Part shown: piece by piece, positions 17,786 through 25,937 of the stretch
Layout of the letters: every line of letters begins with the position of its first letter
Numbering within the stretch: position 1 is the first letter of the stretch
Source: Funiculus sociatus GB2-C1
GTDB taxonomy: Bacteria; Cyanobacteriota; Cyanobacteriia; Cyanobacteriales; FACHB-T130
Direction: 5' to 3'
NCBI RefSeq assembly: GCF_039962115.1
Contig: NZ_JAMPKJ010000031.1
Coordinates: forward strand, 1 to 64,000
Length of the DNA stretch: 64,000 nt
Position numbers and translations under genes: made by a program
The notes under the pieces: generated by a model
Database searches by the model: none
What the model saw: the letters and a program-made list of their open reading frames with translations, nothing else
What the model was told of the DNA's origin: nothing

Positions 17786-19180
17786 TCAAGACGCGCCTTC
17801 AGACTTTGCTCCCCTGATACTTTTAATGTAATCTCTCAGCTTTCGGTGCGTACTGGGCAACAAAGCCACCACTACTAATCCCAGCGCCGCCCACCATCCT
17901 AACTGATAAGCAAACAGAGCCGCAGCAAAAGCACCCCACCACAAGCCAGTCAGTCGATAGTCTGGGTTGCCAATATCCCGCACCAAATAGAAGTGAATTA
18001 CAACGTAACTCGTCAGGGCCACTATCTCAGCCCAACCGTATCCGATTAATCCCAGGCGGGGTAAAAGCAAAAATGCTGCTCCCGCAAAAAGAGCCATGTG
18101 TACGATGTGAAAGGCTGTAACTTCCCAGTTTCGCCGCAGAACGTAGAGGGCGGAGGAGTGCATATTAAACAGGGAGTTGGTCAGGTAGCCCAAGGCAATA
18201 AAAGGATAAACTTGTACTACGGGAAGCCAGCGATCGCCAAATACTAGAGGAATTAGCCAAGGACTAACCCAACTAACTCCGACTAACAGGGGTCCCACTG
18301 CTAATATCTGTAAACCCATGCCTTCAGTTACAGCTCTTACTAGGCGTTCTTTGTCCCCCTGCAAGCGGGAGAGGGTAGCGATAGAAATTCGCCAGGTTGC
18401 TGCCTTGACAAAACCAAGAATCTCGATAATGCGGATGGCTAAAGCCACGTATCCCACCGCTTCGGCCCCAGCGAACCTACCTACTAGCAAGGGGTTGATT
18501 AGGGTACGCAGTTGCCAGACCCAAATTGACGCGGAGAAGCTCATGCCGTACCCCCACATCTGCTTAACTAAATCCCAGTTCCAGGCAAAGCGGGGACGAT
18601 AGCCTGCACTCCAGTAGAGTAGTGCTAGAGTTTGAGCTTGCTGTAGCCACCATCCAGCCACCAGCGCCCACACTCCGGCTCCCCGAAAAGCCAATGGAAA
18701 GGCTATCACGTAGTAAAATAACTGACCGAGAAGTTCAATTAAAGCTACCCGCTTGTAATCTAGATTGCGCTCTAGCCGGGCCATCGGTACTTGATTGAGG
18801 AGAACGACGGGAAGCCCCAGAAACAAGACTTGCGCTACCGGGCGAAACCCTTTAATGTTCACCCAGCTTTCTATTAAGGGAAGCGCCAAAAAAGCTAAAA
18901 GCATTCCCGCCAACGCTTGCAATAGCAGTAGGGTGAAAGCTTGGTGGTATACTCCTAGTTCTTCTTCCCCTTCTCGCCGCACCAGATAAACTTCAATACC
19001 TAACTGACTGAGCATCTGGAGGTACAAAAATATACTGACAGCGGCAGCGTACAGACCGTAGTTTTCTGGGCCGATCACCTTGGTAACTAGCATCACTCCC
19101 GCCAGACTGATGAATACTCCCAGTCCCTGACGCAATACCAGGTAGATTCCTCCCCTCATGACTTGAGTTTTTAAGCTCAT
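17786..19180 (-). CDS. polysaccharide flippase (Wzx/MOP superfamily)
   Basis: A 464-aa membrane protein with about twelve to fourteen predicted helices and the start typical of the family (LKTQVMRGGIYLVLRQGLG). It belongs to the oligosaccharide-flippase branch of the MOP superfamily and would move undecaprenyl-linked repeat units across the inner membrane. It is the first gene of the 12.8-19.2 kb leftward run, 162 bp upstream of the Wzy-like gene. Confidence 0.88.
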   Translation of the reverse strand: MSLKTQVMRGGIYLVLRQGLGVFISLAGVMLVTKVIGPENYGLYAAAVSIFLYLQMLSQLGIEVYLVRREGEEELGVYHQAFTLLLLQALAGMLLAFLALPLIESWVNIKGFRPVAQVLFLGLPVVLLNQVPMARLERNLDYKRVALIELLGQLFYYVIAFPLAFRGAGVWALVAGWWLQQAQTLALLYWSAGYRPRFAWNWDLVKQMWGYGMSFSASIWVWQLRTLINPLLVGRFAGAEAVGYVALAIRIIEILGFVKAATWRISIATLSRLQGDKERLVRAVTEGMGLQILAVGPLLVGVSWVSPWLIPLVFGDRWLPVVQVYPFIALGYLTNSLFNMHSSALYVLRRNWEVTAFHIVHMALFAGAAFLLLPRLGLIGYGWAEIVALTSYVVIHFYLVRDIGNPDYRLTGLWWGAFAAALFAYQLGWWAALGLVVVALLPSTHRKLRDYIKSIRGAKSEGAS

Positions 19181-19752
19181 GCTTGTCGTCCCTCAAAGTA
19201 GCAAGTATTACGGGAAAAACTTTGAGGCTCTACAAATGAGGACTTCCAGAAAAAGAGATTTATAGATAGTGATCGCAGCTTGGGAGTCTTTAGCGGCGGA
19301 AGATTAGGGATTGGTACAATGCTCATCATTTTTTTGAGCAGGTGGCTCATCAGCTCCAGCACATTTTTCTCCTCAGTTTGCCTTGGTTCATCGCTACTGC
19401 ATATTTCAGACTGTCTTCTACAGACCGTCAGCATATTTCATTGAATAAATTAGTCAATTGCCAATAATGCTAGTACAGACTGGCAAAAATATCTCAGCAG
19501 CAGTTAAAGTTATTGTAATTGGGTGTCAATCTCTTGCTAGGCAAACAAAATTAATTTACCACAGACAACAGTGTGCGTTCGTGAGAATTTTCCCTGGAAG
19601 TTTAAAGCTTTTATAAAGATACTTAATATTTACACATTTGGCATTGAGCTATGGAATGCTTGATAATTTTTCATTAAAACTTGAAATGTACGAGTAGATA
19701 ACTCAATTATTCTCTGCAAAATGGCTGTAATCTTACCAGTATTTAGTCAATC
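19181..19752. other. divergent promoter region between flippase and GH74-like genes
   Basis: The 572 bp between two divergently transcribed genes contain no convincing gene. An 85-codon frame on the minus strand (19177-19434) overlaps the flippase start and has no recognisable features. Both promoters probably lie here; no operator is evident. Confidence 0.5.
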
Positions 19753-21969
19753 ATGATATTACAACTTCTCCATCGAGCTGTGGCTCCTGTTTTTATTGGC
19801 ATTATGCTTGGTTGTAGTGCAAGTAGCAACCAACAGCCGATTGTAGGAGCAGACCTTGTGTCCACACCGATTGAGCCAACTTCCTACGTCGGGGCAAATG
19901 GGTATCGCTGGGCTAACGTGTCGATAGGAGGCGGAGGGTTTGTTACAGGTGTCTACACCCACAACGCCCAAAAGGATCTGGTTTATATCAGAACCGACGT
20001 TGGTGGCTTTTATCGCTGGAATGCCAAAGATAAAACCTGGATTCCATTAAATGACAGCTTCTCAATGCAAGAGAAAACATATTACGGGGGAGAAGCGATC
20101 GCGACAGATCCCAATAACCCAAATATCGTCTATATGGCCGCAGGTAAATACTCCCAGTGGCAACCCAAAGGGTCAATTTTTAAGTCCACAGATCAAGGTA
20201 AAAACTGGACTAAACTAAACATAGACTTAGGGATGGACAGCAACGACGAGCATCGTTGGGCGGGAAAAAGGCTAGCTGTCAATCCAGCCAACTCCAACAT
20301 TATTTTCTTTGGTTCGCGGCACGATGGCCTGTGGAAGTCGGAGAATGCAGGCGCGACATGGGCAAAAGTCACAACTTTATCTCCAACTTTTACCAAAGGC
20401 GTTGGCGTCTTGGGCATTGTATTTGACAACCAAGTACCAGGTTTAGTCTATGCCAATATTTACGGAGACGGTATTTACCAATCTACTGACACGGGTGTTA
20501 CGTGGAGCAAAATAGCGGCAAGTCCAGCACAAGCACAGCGAATGGCTGTTGCTAACAACAGTATTCTGTACGTAACCCACATGGCAGGGGTTAGCAAGTA
20601 TGAAAAGGGAACTTGGAGCAACATCACCCCAGAAAACAAACCAGCAGCTTTTAATGCCTTGGGTGTTAACCCGAATAATCCCAACGACCTACTGGTAGCC
20701 TTGGGTCAATCTACCTCTACTAAAATTTACAGAACCTCAGATGGTGGTGCCACTTGGACAGAGAAAAAGGCATCGATAAACCATACCGTTCCTTGGTGGG
20801 ACGACTCCATGTTTTCCTTGTGGACTTCCGCTATTGAGTTTGACCCAAAAGTTCCAGGGAAAGTATGGTTAACTGACGGGTTTGGAATTTGGCAGACAGA
20901 CAATATCAACGCCAATCCGGCCGTTTGGACTAACTATGAGCAAGGACACGAAGAAGTAGTTGCTTTTGCGATCGCTGCACCTCCCAAAGGCGCTGTCTTG
21001 TTGAGCGGGGTAGCCGATGTAGACGGTTTCTATCACAACAATGGACTGAACGCCTTTCCCGCCAAAAGGTTTGAAGGTATTTCTCCCATAAATAACGCCA
21101 ATCGCGACACCTATGCGATCGCCTACTCCCAAACCGACCCTTTGCGTATCGTCCGCGTTGGCGGTTCGAGGTGGAACTCAACTTATACAGGAGCAACTTC
21201 AACAGATGGCGGATTAACATGGAAGCGGTTTGGGTCATTTCCGGCATCAATGCCACTGCGCGTAGCTATATCGGCAACTAACCCAAATTTATTCGTTGTA
21301 GCTGTCAGTAAAGCTCCACCCCTACGTACCACTGATGGCGGCGCATCATGGAGTGCAGTGTCAGGACTACCTAATGGCCCAGAAGGCCCGTGGTATTGGG
21401 GTCAGCCGTTGGTGGCGGATAAAGTAGATGGCAATACTTTTTACTATTACAGCGACGGCAAAGTTTACCGCAGCACTGACGGAGGTGCATCCTTCAGCGT
21501 TGTTAACTCATCGATTCCCAATATTAATAGTGACTATTATTCCTATGCACTAAAAACAGTTCCAGACGCGAAAGATGAAGTCTGGCTCAGCTTAGACTGG
21601 GAAGGTTTATTCCATTCCACAGACGGTGGCAAAACGTTTTCTAAACTGCCTTCGGTAGAAAAGGCGCATTTGTTTAGTTTCGGGAAACCACAGACAGGAA
21701 GTACAACTCCGGCGCTTTATTTGTATGGAAAAATTTCTGGTATGGGCGAGGGAATCTTCCGTTCTCTCGACAGAGGCAAAACTTGGATAAGCATCGGTTC
21801 TAAGCAAAATCCCATCGGTGGCGAGCCAAATGTGATGGAGGCGAGTTGGCAGCAGTTTGGCTTGGTCTTCATTGGTACCAATGGCCGGGGTATCTACTAC
21901 GGAACTCCAGACGATTCCAAGGAGCAGGCTGCTTTATCTTCCGCGCCCGTACCCGCAGTTCGCCCCTGA
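19753..21969 (+). CDS. GH74-like (xyloglucanase-type) beta-propeller lipoprotein
   Basis: A 738-aa exported protein with a lipoprotein-like start (hydrophobic run, then MLGC with Cys21). The body is a chain of BNR/sialidase-type units (S-x-D-x-G-x-T-W, for example STDQGKNW, ENAGATW, STDTGVTWS, TSDGGATW and STDGGASF), as in tandem seven-bladed propellers. The opening YRWANVSIGGGGFVTGVYTH plus YIRTDVGGFYRW (78-89) matches the hallmark of GH74 endo-xyloglucanases. Asp82 is a candidate catalytic residue; a second may be Asp422 in GVADVDGF. It is the only plus-strand gene in the polysaccharide cluster and may trim or release the polymer at the outer membrane. Substrate specificity is inference. 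Confidence 0.8.
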   Translation: MILQLLHRAVAPVFIGIMLGCSASSNQQPIVGADLVSTPIEPTSYVGANGYRWANVSIGGGGFVTGVYTHNAQKDLVYIRTDVGGFYRWNAKDKTWIPLNDSFSMQEKTYYGGEAIATDPNNPNIVYMAAGKYSQWQPKGSIFKSTDQGKNWTKLNIDLGMDSNDEHRWAGKRLAVNPANSNIIFFGSRHDGLWKSENAGATWAKVTTLSPTFTKGVGVLGIVFDNQVPGLVYANIYGDGIYQSTDTGVTWSKIAASPAQAQRMAVANNSILYVTHMAGVSKYEKGTWSNITPENKPAAFNALGVNPNNPNDLLVALGQSTSTKIYRTSDGGATWTEKKASINHTVPWWDDSMFSLWTSAIEFDPKVPGKVWLTDGFGIWQTDNINANPAVWTNYEQGHEEVVAFAIAAPPKGAVLLSGVADVDGFYHNNGLNAFPAKRFEGISPINNANRDTYAIAYSQTDPLRIVRVGGSRWNSTYTGATSTDGGLTWKRFGSFPASMPLRVAISATNPNLFVVAVSKAPPLRTTDGGASWSAVSGLPNGPEGPWYWGQPLVADKVDGNTFYYYSDGKVYRSTDGGASFSVVNSSIPNINSDYYSYALKTVPDAKDEVWLSLDWEGLFHSTDGGKTFSKLPSVEKAHLFSFGKPQTGSTTPALYLYGKISGMGEGIFRSLDRGKTWISIGSKQNPIGGEPNVMEASWQQFGLVFIGTNGRGIYYGTPDDSKEQAALSSAPVPAVRP

Positions 21970-22011
21970 ATACTGGTCAAATTGATCTGCCAAGTACCAA
22001 GGCATTAGCCT

Positions 22012-22224
22012 TTAACAAATTTGGGAACCTCTAGACGGTTCTTCCGCGCTAGTAACACGTTCTGTTAAAGAATTATTTTGTAGTGCTGTTGCTTCTGACA
22101 ACACTTGCGAGACGAGGGATTCAACCATCATCAAGACTACCGAAAATGCTAATACTACGAAACCAGCCGCAGTGAAGATCAACATTACGCTCGTAGAAAT
22201 TAGTTTATTGATAAACGTGTTCAT
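22012..22224 (-). CDS. small single-span membrane protein
   Basis: A 70-aa frame whose residues 10-37 form one clear hydrophobic helix (LISTSVMLIFTAAGFVVLAF), followed by a polar tail. It ends 42 bp from the convergent GH74-like gene. An AGAGG-like sequence lies about 20 bp before the ATG, which is far. I do not recognise a family; its location suggests a role in the polysaccharide apparatus, but it may be non-coding. Confidence 0.45.
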   Translation of the reverse strand: MNTFINKLISTSVMLIFTAAGFVVLAFSVVLMMVESLVSQVLSEATALQNNSLTERVTSAEEPSRGSQIC

Positions 22225-22619
22225 TTTTCTGAGTAGCTTTCTTTACCTCTCTAGCATATAAAACAGTACGTGGCGTTGGCATCAGTGAATTTTTTGAATT
22301 AATTGTAAAGAACGCCCTTATAAATTGGAAAACCTACGTGGATATATGTAAGTATAATTTTTTACTCATCAATTCAAATTTTGGTTATTACTTTATCCTA
22401 AAAGCTAAGATTTGTAAATTAATGGTGCTAGTACAGCCGTAATTGAGTGTAAGTATGGGTGTCGCGCTTATAACATTGGTGCAGTGAGTGTCACTGGCTA
22501 TTGTCGGTAAAAAAAATTCAAAGACAAAAAATAGTAGGGGCGTACAAATAACTGTACGCCCCTATCCCCTGACGGGAAATATTAAGTTATATTGACAATT
22601 TAGAGATGCAACAGCACTC
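22225..22619. other. spacer with the terminator of the GT4 operon
   Basis: The 395-bp AT-rich spacer has no gene. Its only clear element is the hairpin at 22535-22564, listed separately. Confidence 0.5.
22509..22564 (-). terminator. rho-independent-type terminator of the glycosyltransferase pair
   Basis: On the minus strand a perfect 12-bp stem (arms 22553-22564 and 22535-22546, TAGGGGCGTACA type) with a 6-nt loop is followed by CTATTTTTTG and, a little later, another run of eight T. It lies 55 bp beyond the stop of the GT4 gene at 22620. The arms also resemble a dispersed GTAGGGGCGTACA repeat common in cyanobacterial spacers. Confidence 0.75.
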
Positions 22620-23801
22620 TTAAGCCTTGACAGGACGGTCTGAAACTGGAAATGGGTTTGGTTTTGGTTTTGGAACAGGGGCGGTGAGTGTGTTGTACAA
22701 CTTCAACGTTTCGGCAGTAATCTGGTTCCAGGTATAGTTTGTTTGTACATAATTCTGGGCGTTTTTAGCCATTACCGCCAGTTCCTGCTGGTGATTGATT
22801 GCCCATTCCAAGCTGCGGAGGCAGGAGTCTACATTTTTCACCTGGAAAAGCATCCCCCGTTCTTTGCCGATCAATTGCTGATGCACGGGAATATCACTAC
22901 CGAGTACGGGGACACCTTCCTGCATTGCTTCCAACATCGATAGAGGTAATCCCTCCAACTCAGAAGGAAGTACAAACAATCCCGCGCCCCGAAGGATTTC
23001 TGCTAGACGAGGCCCTCTAAGTTCACCTGTGAATATTATGTTTTTGTTATTCGCCGCCATGTCGGTTATCTCTGAGGTGAACTCATTGGTATCGCTGGTA
23101 CCGCCGACCATGACGAGTTTCCATCCTTCTTGCTGAAGGTTTTGAAAGGCTTTGATGAGTAAGTCGGGACACTTTTCCGGCACCAGTCTACCTAAAAATA
23201 GAATATAGCGTCCCTGTTCCAGACCTAGCGAAGTTCCATAAGTAAAAGTAGGGTCTGAATCACCCATATTTGAGGGTGCGTTAGGAATATAAATTGTCTC
23301 TTTACCGTAAGTTTGCTTAAAGTATGAGCGCAGTTCCTCTGAAACGACTATCATCTCATCAGAGAAGCGGACAGCAGCGCGTTCCCCACGACGGATGAGG
23401 TCGCTAGAAGCTTTGTTCCATTTGGCACGTTGCCAATCTAAGCCATGACAGGTGACAACGACTTTTGCTGAAGAGGCAAATTTTGGTAGCCAGGTAAAGA
23501 GGGATGGCCCTAAAGCGTGGAAGTGAACGATATCATAACGCTTTGCATTAGAAGCGATCGCTCCCAGCGCCGAACTCAACAGAGCATCCATTCCCTTGAC
23601 ATTCAAGCTGGGTATAGAAACAACCTTCACACCATGAACGTTATAGTGACTCAGTGAAACATTTCCGGTGTATGAGGAACGAGCAAACAAATCTACTTCG
23701 TGACCCTGTTCAACTACCCGCGAGTAAATTTCTTCACAGTGATGCTCGATGCCACCTTGTTTGGCAGGCAACCCTTTCGCTCCAATTACGGCAATTTTCA
23801 T
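22620..23801 (-). CDS. family 4 glycosyltransferase (rhamnosyltransferase-like)
   Basis: A 393-aa GT-B glycosyltransferase. The start MKIAVIGAKGLPAKQGGIEH is typical of the GT4 subgroup that includes many rhamnosyl- and galactosyltransferases. Donor-site motifs LFLGRLVPEKCPDLL and EGLPLSMLEAMQEG (E-x7-E) are present. Its start overlaps the stop of the upstream glycosyltransferase by 4 bp, indicating translational coupling. A proline-rich tail (VPKPKPNPFPVSD) ends the protein. Confidence 0.92.
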   Translation of the reverse strand: MKIAVIGAKGLPAKQGGIEHHCEEIYSRVVEQGHEVDLFARSSYTGNVSLSHYNVHGVKVVSIPSLNVKGMDALLSSALGAIASNAKRYDIVHFHALGPSLFTWLPKFASSAKVVVTCHGLDWQRAKWNKASSDLIRRGERAAVRFSDEMIVVSEELRSYFKQTYGKETIYIPNAPSNMGDSDPTFTYGTSLGLEQGRYILFLGRLVPEKCPDLLIKAFQNLQQEGWKLVMVGGTSDTNEFTSEITDMAANNKNIIFTGELRGPRLAEILRGAGLFVLPSELEGLPLSMLEAMQEGVPVLGSDIPVHQQLIGKERGMLFQVKNVDSCLRSLEWAINHQQELAVMAKNAQNYVQTNYTWNQITAETLKLYNTLTAPVPKPKPNPFPVSDRPVKA

Positions 23802-25045
23802 TGTGAAACCCCGGTAAAGCTTTTATGATTAATCTGGCTAGTAGACAAATTCCCCTGTTCCCAGCGGCTTAGCATATCGCTGTAGATATCACCCACAACA
23901 GTCCTGGCACTGAAAGGTTTGGCAGCTTTAACGCACGCCTCAATTGGATAATCTCCGCTATTGTGCAGTACCTTACGCAACGCATCTGCAACTGCGGCTG
24001 GCGTTCGCTCCTCGCATACCACTCCACTGTCAGGAGTCAGCAGGTTGGGAGTTTCGCCGCATTTGGTTGTCACCACTGGCGTACCGCTGGCAAGTGCTTC
24101 GAGAGCAACCATAGGAAGACCCTCATAGACGCTAGTTAGTACAAAAACACTGCATATGCGCTGCAACTGTGCAAGTTCTGTCTGGGCTAATGGTCCCAGC
24201 AACGTTACCTGTTTGGACAATCCAAAGCGGGAAATTTCAGAATTTAGCTCATCTTTTAAGTCTCCATCGCCCGCTATGAGCAGGTGAACATTTGCATTGT
24301 TCAGGGCGGCAATGGAGCGGATTAGCAGTACGGGATCTTTTTGGGCGTGAAGGCGACCAGCAAATAGAATAAAGCGCGTATCCTGGGCTAAACCCATTTG
24401 CTGTGCTAAGCTTCGCCTAGCTTGTTCGCGTTCATCCTCGGTTAATGGGTAGCAAATTTCGTTATCTACTGTGTTTTTGACGTAGGAAACGCGCTCTGCT
24501 ATGTCTGGGTAACGCTGCTGGTAATGTTGCACTGAATCGGTGTTGCACGACAAGATTTGGGAAAACTGACTTATAAGATAGTGTTCGATCGCAAAATACG
24601 CTGCTGGAAAACGTTGCCATAAAATAGCATTTTTCTTGTCTGTAGAATTTACCTGCTTTTGAATATCATTGTGAATAAAAAGAGTTTTCTCACCAGTCCA
24701 TTTAAGAGTTGCTAGGGTCGGTTCCAGCCTGTGAAAGTGCATGAAGTCTGAACTCAAGTTACGACCCAAAAGGGCAGCCGTATATTTAATAGAGGTTGGT
24801 ACTAATTTTTTAAAGTTATCGTTTTCTATAAAAAACAAGGGCATAAAGCGGATTTCTCTGCCTGCCACTTGGGCGTCTCGCCATACTCCTATGGGTTGGG
24901 ATGGATCGTTTTCCGTTCCTACCAGTCGGATTTCAAACTCGCTAGGAGCGTATTTGACAAAGGTGCGTATGACTGTTTGAATACCCCCGATGCTAATGCC
25001 ACTAGGATTGAATTGGTAGAAGATAGTCAAAACAGGTTTACGCAT
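23798..25045 (-). CDS. family 4 glycosyltransferase
   Basis: A 415-aa GT-B enzyme. The N-terminal acceptor loop is SIGGIQTVIRTF; the C-terminal domain has FAGRLHAQKDPVLLIRSI and EGLPMVALEALASG (E-x7-E). It is the first gene of a two-gene unit with the overlapping GT4 gene. An 892-bp spacer separates it from the co-polymerase gene, so it probably has its own promoter. Confidence 0.92.
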   Translation of the reverse strand: MRKPVLTIFYQFNPSGISIGGIQTVIRTFVKYAPSEFEIRLVGTENDPSQPIGVWRDAQVAGREIRFMPLFFIENDNFKKLVPTSIKYTAALLGRNLSSDFMHFHRLEPTLATLKWTGEKTLFIHNDIQKQVNSTDKKNAILWQRFPAAYFAIEHYLISQFSQILSCNTDSVQHYQQRYPDIAERVSYVKNTVDNEICYPLTEDEREQARRSLAQQMGLAQDTRFILFAGRLHAQKDPVLLIRSIAALNNANVHLLIAGDGDLKDELNSEISRFGLSKQVTLLGPLAQTELAQLQRICSVFVLTSVYEGLPMVALEALASGTPVVTTKCGETPNLLTPDSGVVCEERTPAAVADALRKVLHNSGDYPIEACVKAAKPFSARTVVGDIYSDMLSRWEQGNLSTSQINHKSFTGVSQ

Positions 25046-25622
25046 AACTATAAAACCTATATATAGCTAGGTGTGTTGGTAGTTTTTTCGTAGCAACAAA
25101 GATTAATTTAGCAGCCGGTGAGTAGATTTTCTTCAGCATTATCGCTTAGCTTACTTGAAAATTCTGGAATTCTCTTCAGCGTTATTACGTAGATTACTGT
25201 AAAACACTACTCAAGTAAATTGAATTTGCCAGAGTTCACAGAGAATTCTCAAATCCCATACTTGACTTCATGGCAACTTCATAATAATGAGTTTTAATAT
25301 TTTTTTTATCCAAAATATCTACTTGATATAGCACTAGGCAATAATTTCGTCCCCAAGCCGAAAAACCCTAGCCTAGCCATTCCTAGGCTCATAGGCAGCC
25401 TGCTTCTATCTTAAAATTGAACCCGTTACTACTATCAAAAGTAGGAAATTATAAAATACTCCTTAAGACAGTTGTTGGCTGACTTTATTAATGCGTACAA
25501 CCACTTAAAAAGTATATTTTTGTATAAGTTTGACTTTCTTACTTTACAATGAATTTTCCGAGGCAACGGATATAAACTGCTAATGAAGTCTGTATTTAAA
25601 AATGTAATTTGACATACCCAAT

Positions 25623-25677
25623 ACAAAAACACAATTATTTTTTCATCAGGAAGATGAAAAAATAATTGTGTTTTTGT
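25623..25677. terminator. perfect 25-bp hairpin, possible bidirectional terminator
   Basis: Arms 25623-25647 and 25653-25677 are perfectly complementary over 25 bp with a 5-nt loop AGGAA. The stem is AT-rich and begins and ends in runs of A and T, so each strand would present a U-rich 3' flank. It is about 260 bp beyond the stop of the co-polymerase gene. A small non-autonomous repeat element is the alternative. Confidence 0.6.
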
Positions 25678-25866
25678 TTATCCGCAGTAGCAGCCTGCAA
25701 AAGCGAATTTGCTTACTTTCCCTATCAGGAGAGGCTATGTACGTAAGGGCATTTAAGCAACTGTATAAGTTAGCTGCCTTCGCCGCCAGGAAAGGGGAGC
25801 CGCCCCTCTCCTGTAAAAAAGGTTTCCACTGCCCCTAGCCTAATACGGTTAGGATAAGATGATTTG

Positions 25867-25907
25867 CCATAAGCGTATAGAACGTTTCTACAACGGTACG
25901 CTTATGG
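25867..25907 (-). terminator. inverted repeat downstream of the BY-kinase gene
   Basis: Perfect 11-bp arms (25867-25877 and 25897-25907) flank a 19-nt loop, 30 bp past the stop of the minus-strand kinase gene. There is no clear T-run after the stem, so this may be a processing hairpin and not a classical terminator. Confidence 0.4.
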
Positions 25908-25937
25908 TTCGATCTAGAAGTATCGACGAATGCCGAT

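Larger units (their letters stand above)
25046..25937. other. long hairpin-rich spacer in the polysaccharide cluster
   Basis: No convincing gene is present in these 892 bp (a 65-codon minus-strand frame at 25435-25632 is AT-rich chance). The spacer holds three inverted repeats: 25623-25677 (25-bp arms), 25789-25815 (CAGGAAAGGGG against CCCCTCTCCTG, one mismatch) and 25867-25907 (CCATAAGCGTA arms). The promoter of the glycosyltransferase pair should lie at its left end and the terminator of the kinase gene at its right end. Confidence 0.6.

Noticed and set aside
19177-19434. 85-codon minus-strand frame overlapping the flippase start
   Set aside because: No motif or membrane pattern; lies in a promoter region.
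25435-25632. 65-codon minus-strand frame in the 892-bp spacer
   Set aside because: AT-rich, ends in the hairpin and has no recognisable features.
25897-25930. GGTTCGATCTAG-like stretch suggesting a tRNA T-arm
   Set aside because: No acceptor stem or anticodon arm can be built around it; it is part of an inverted repeat.
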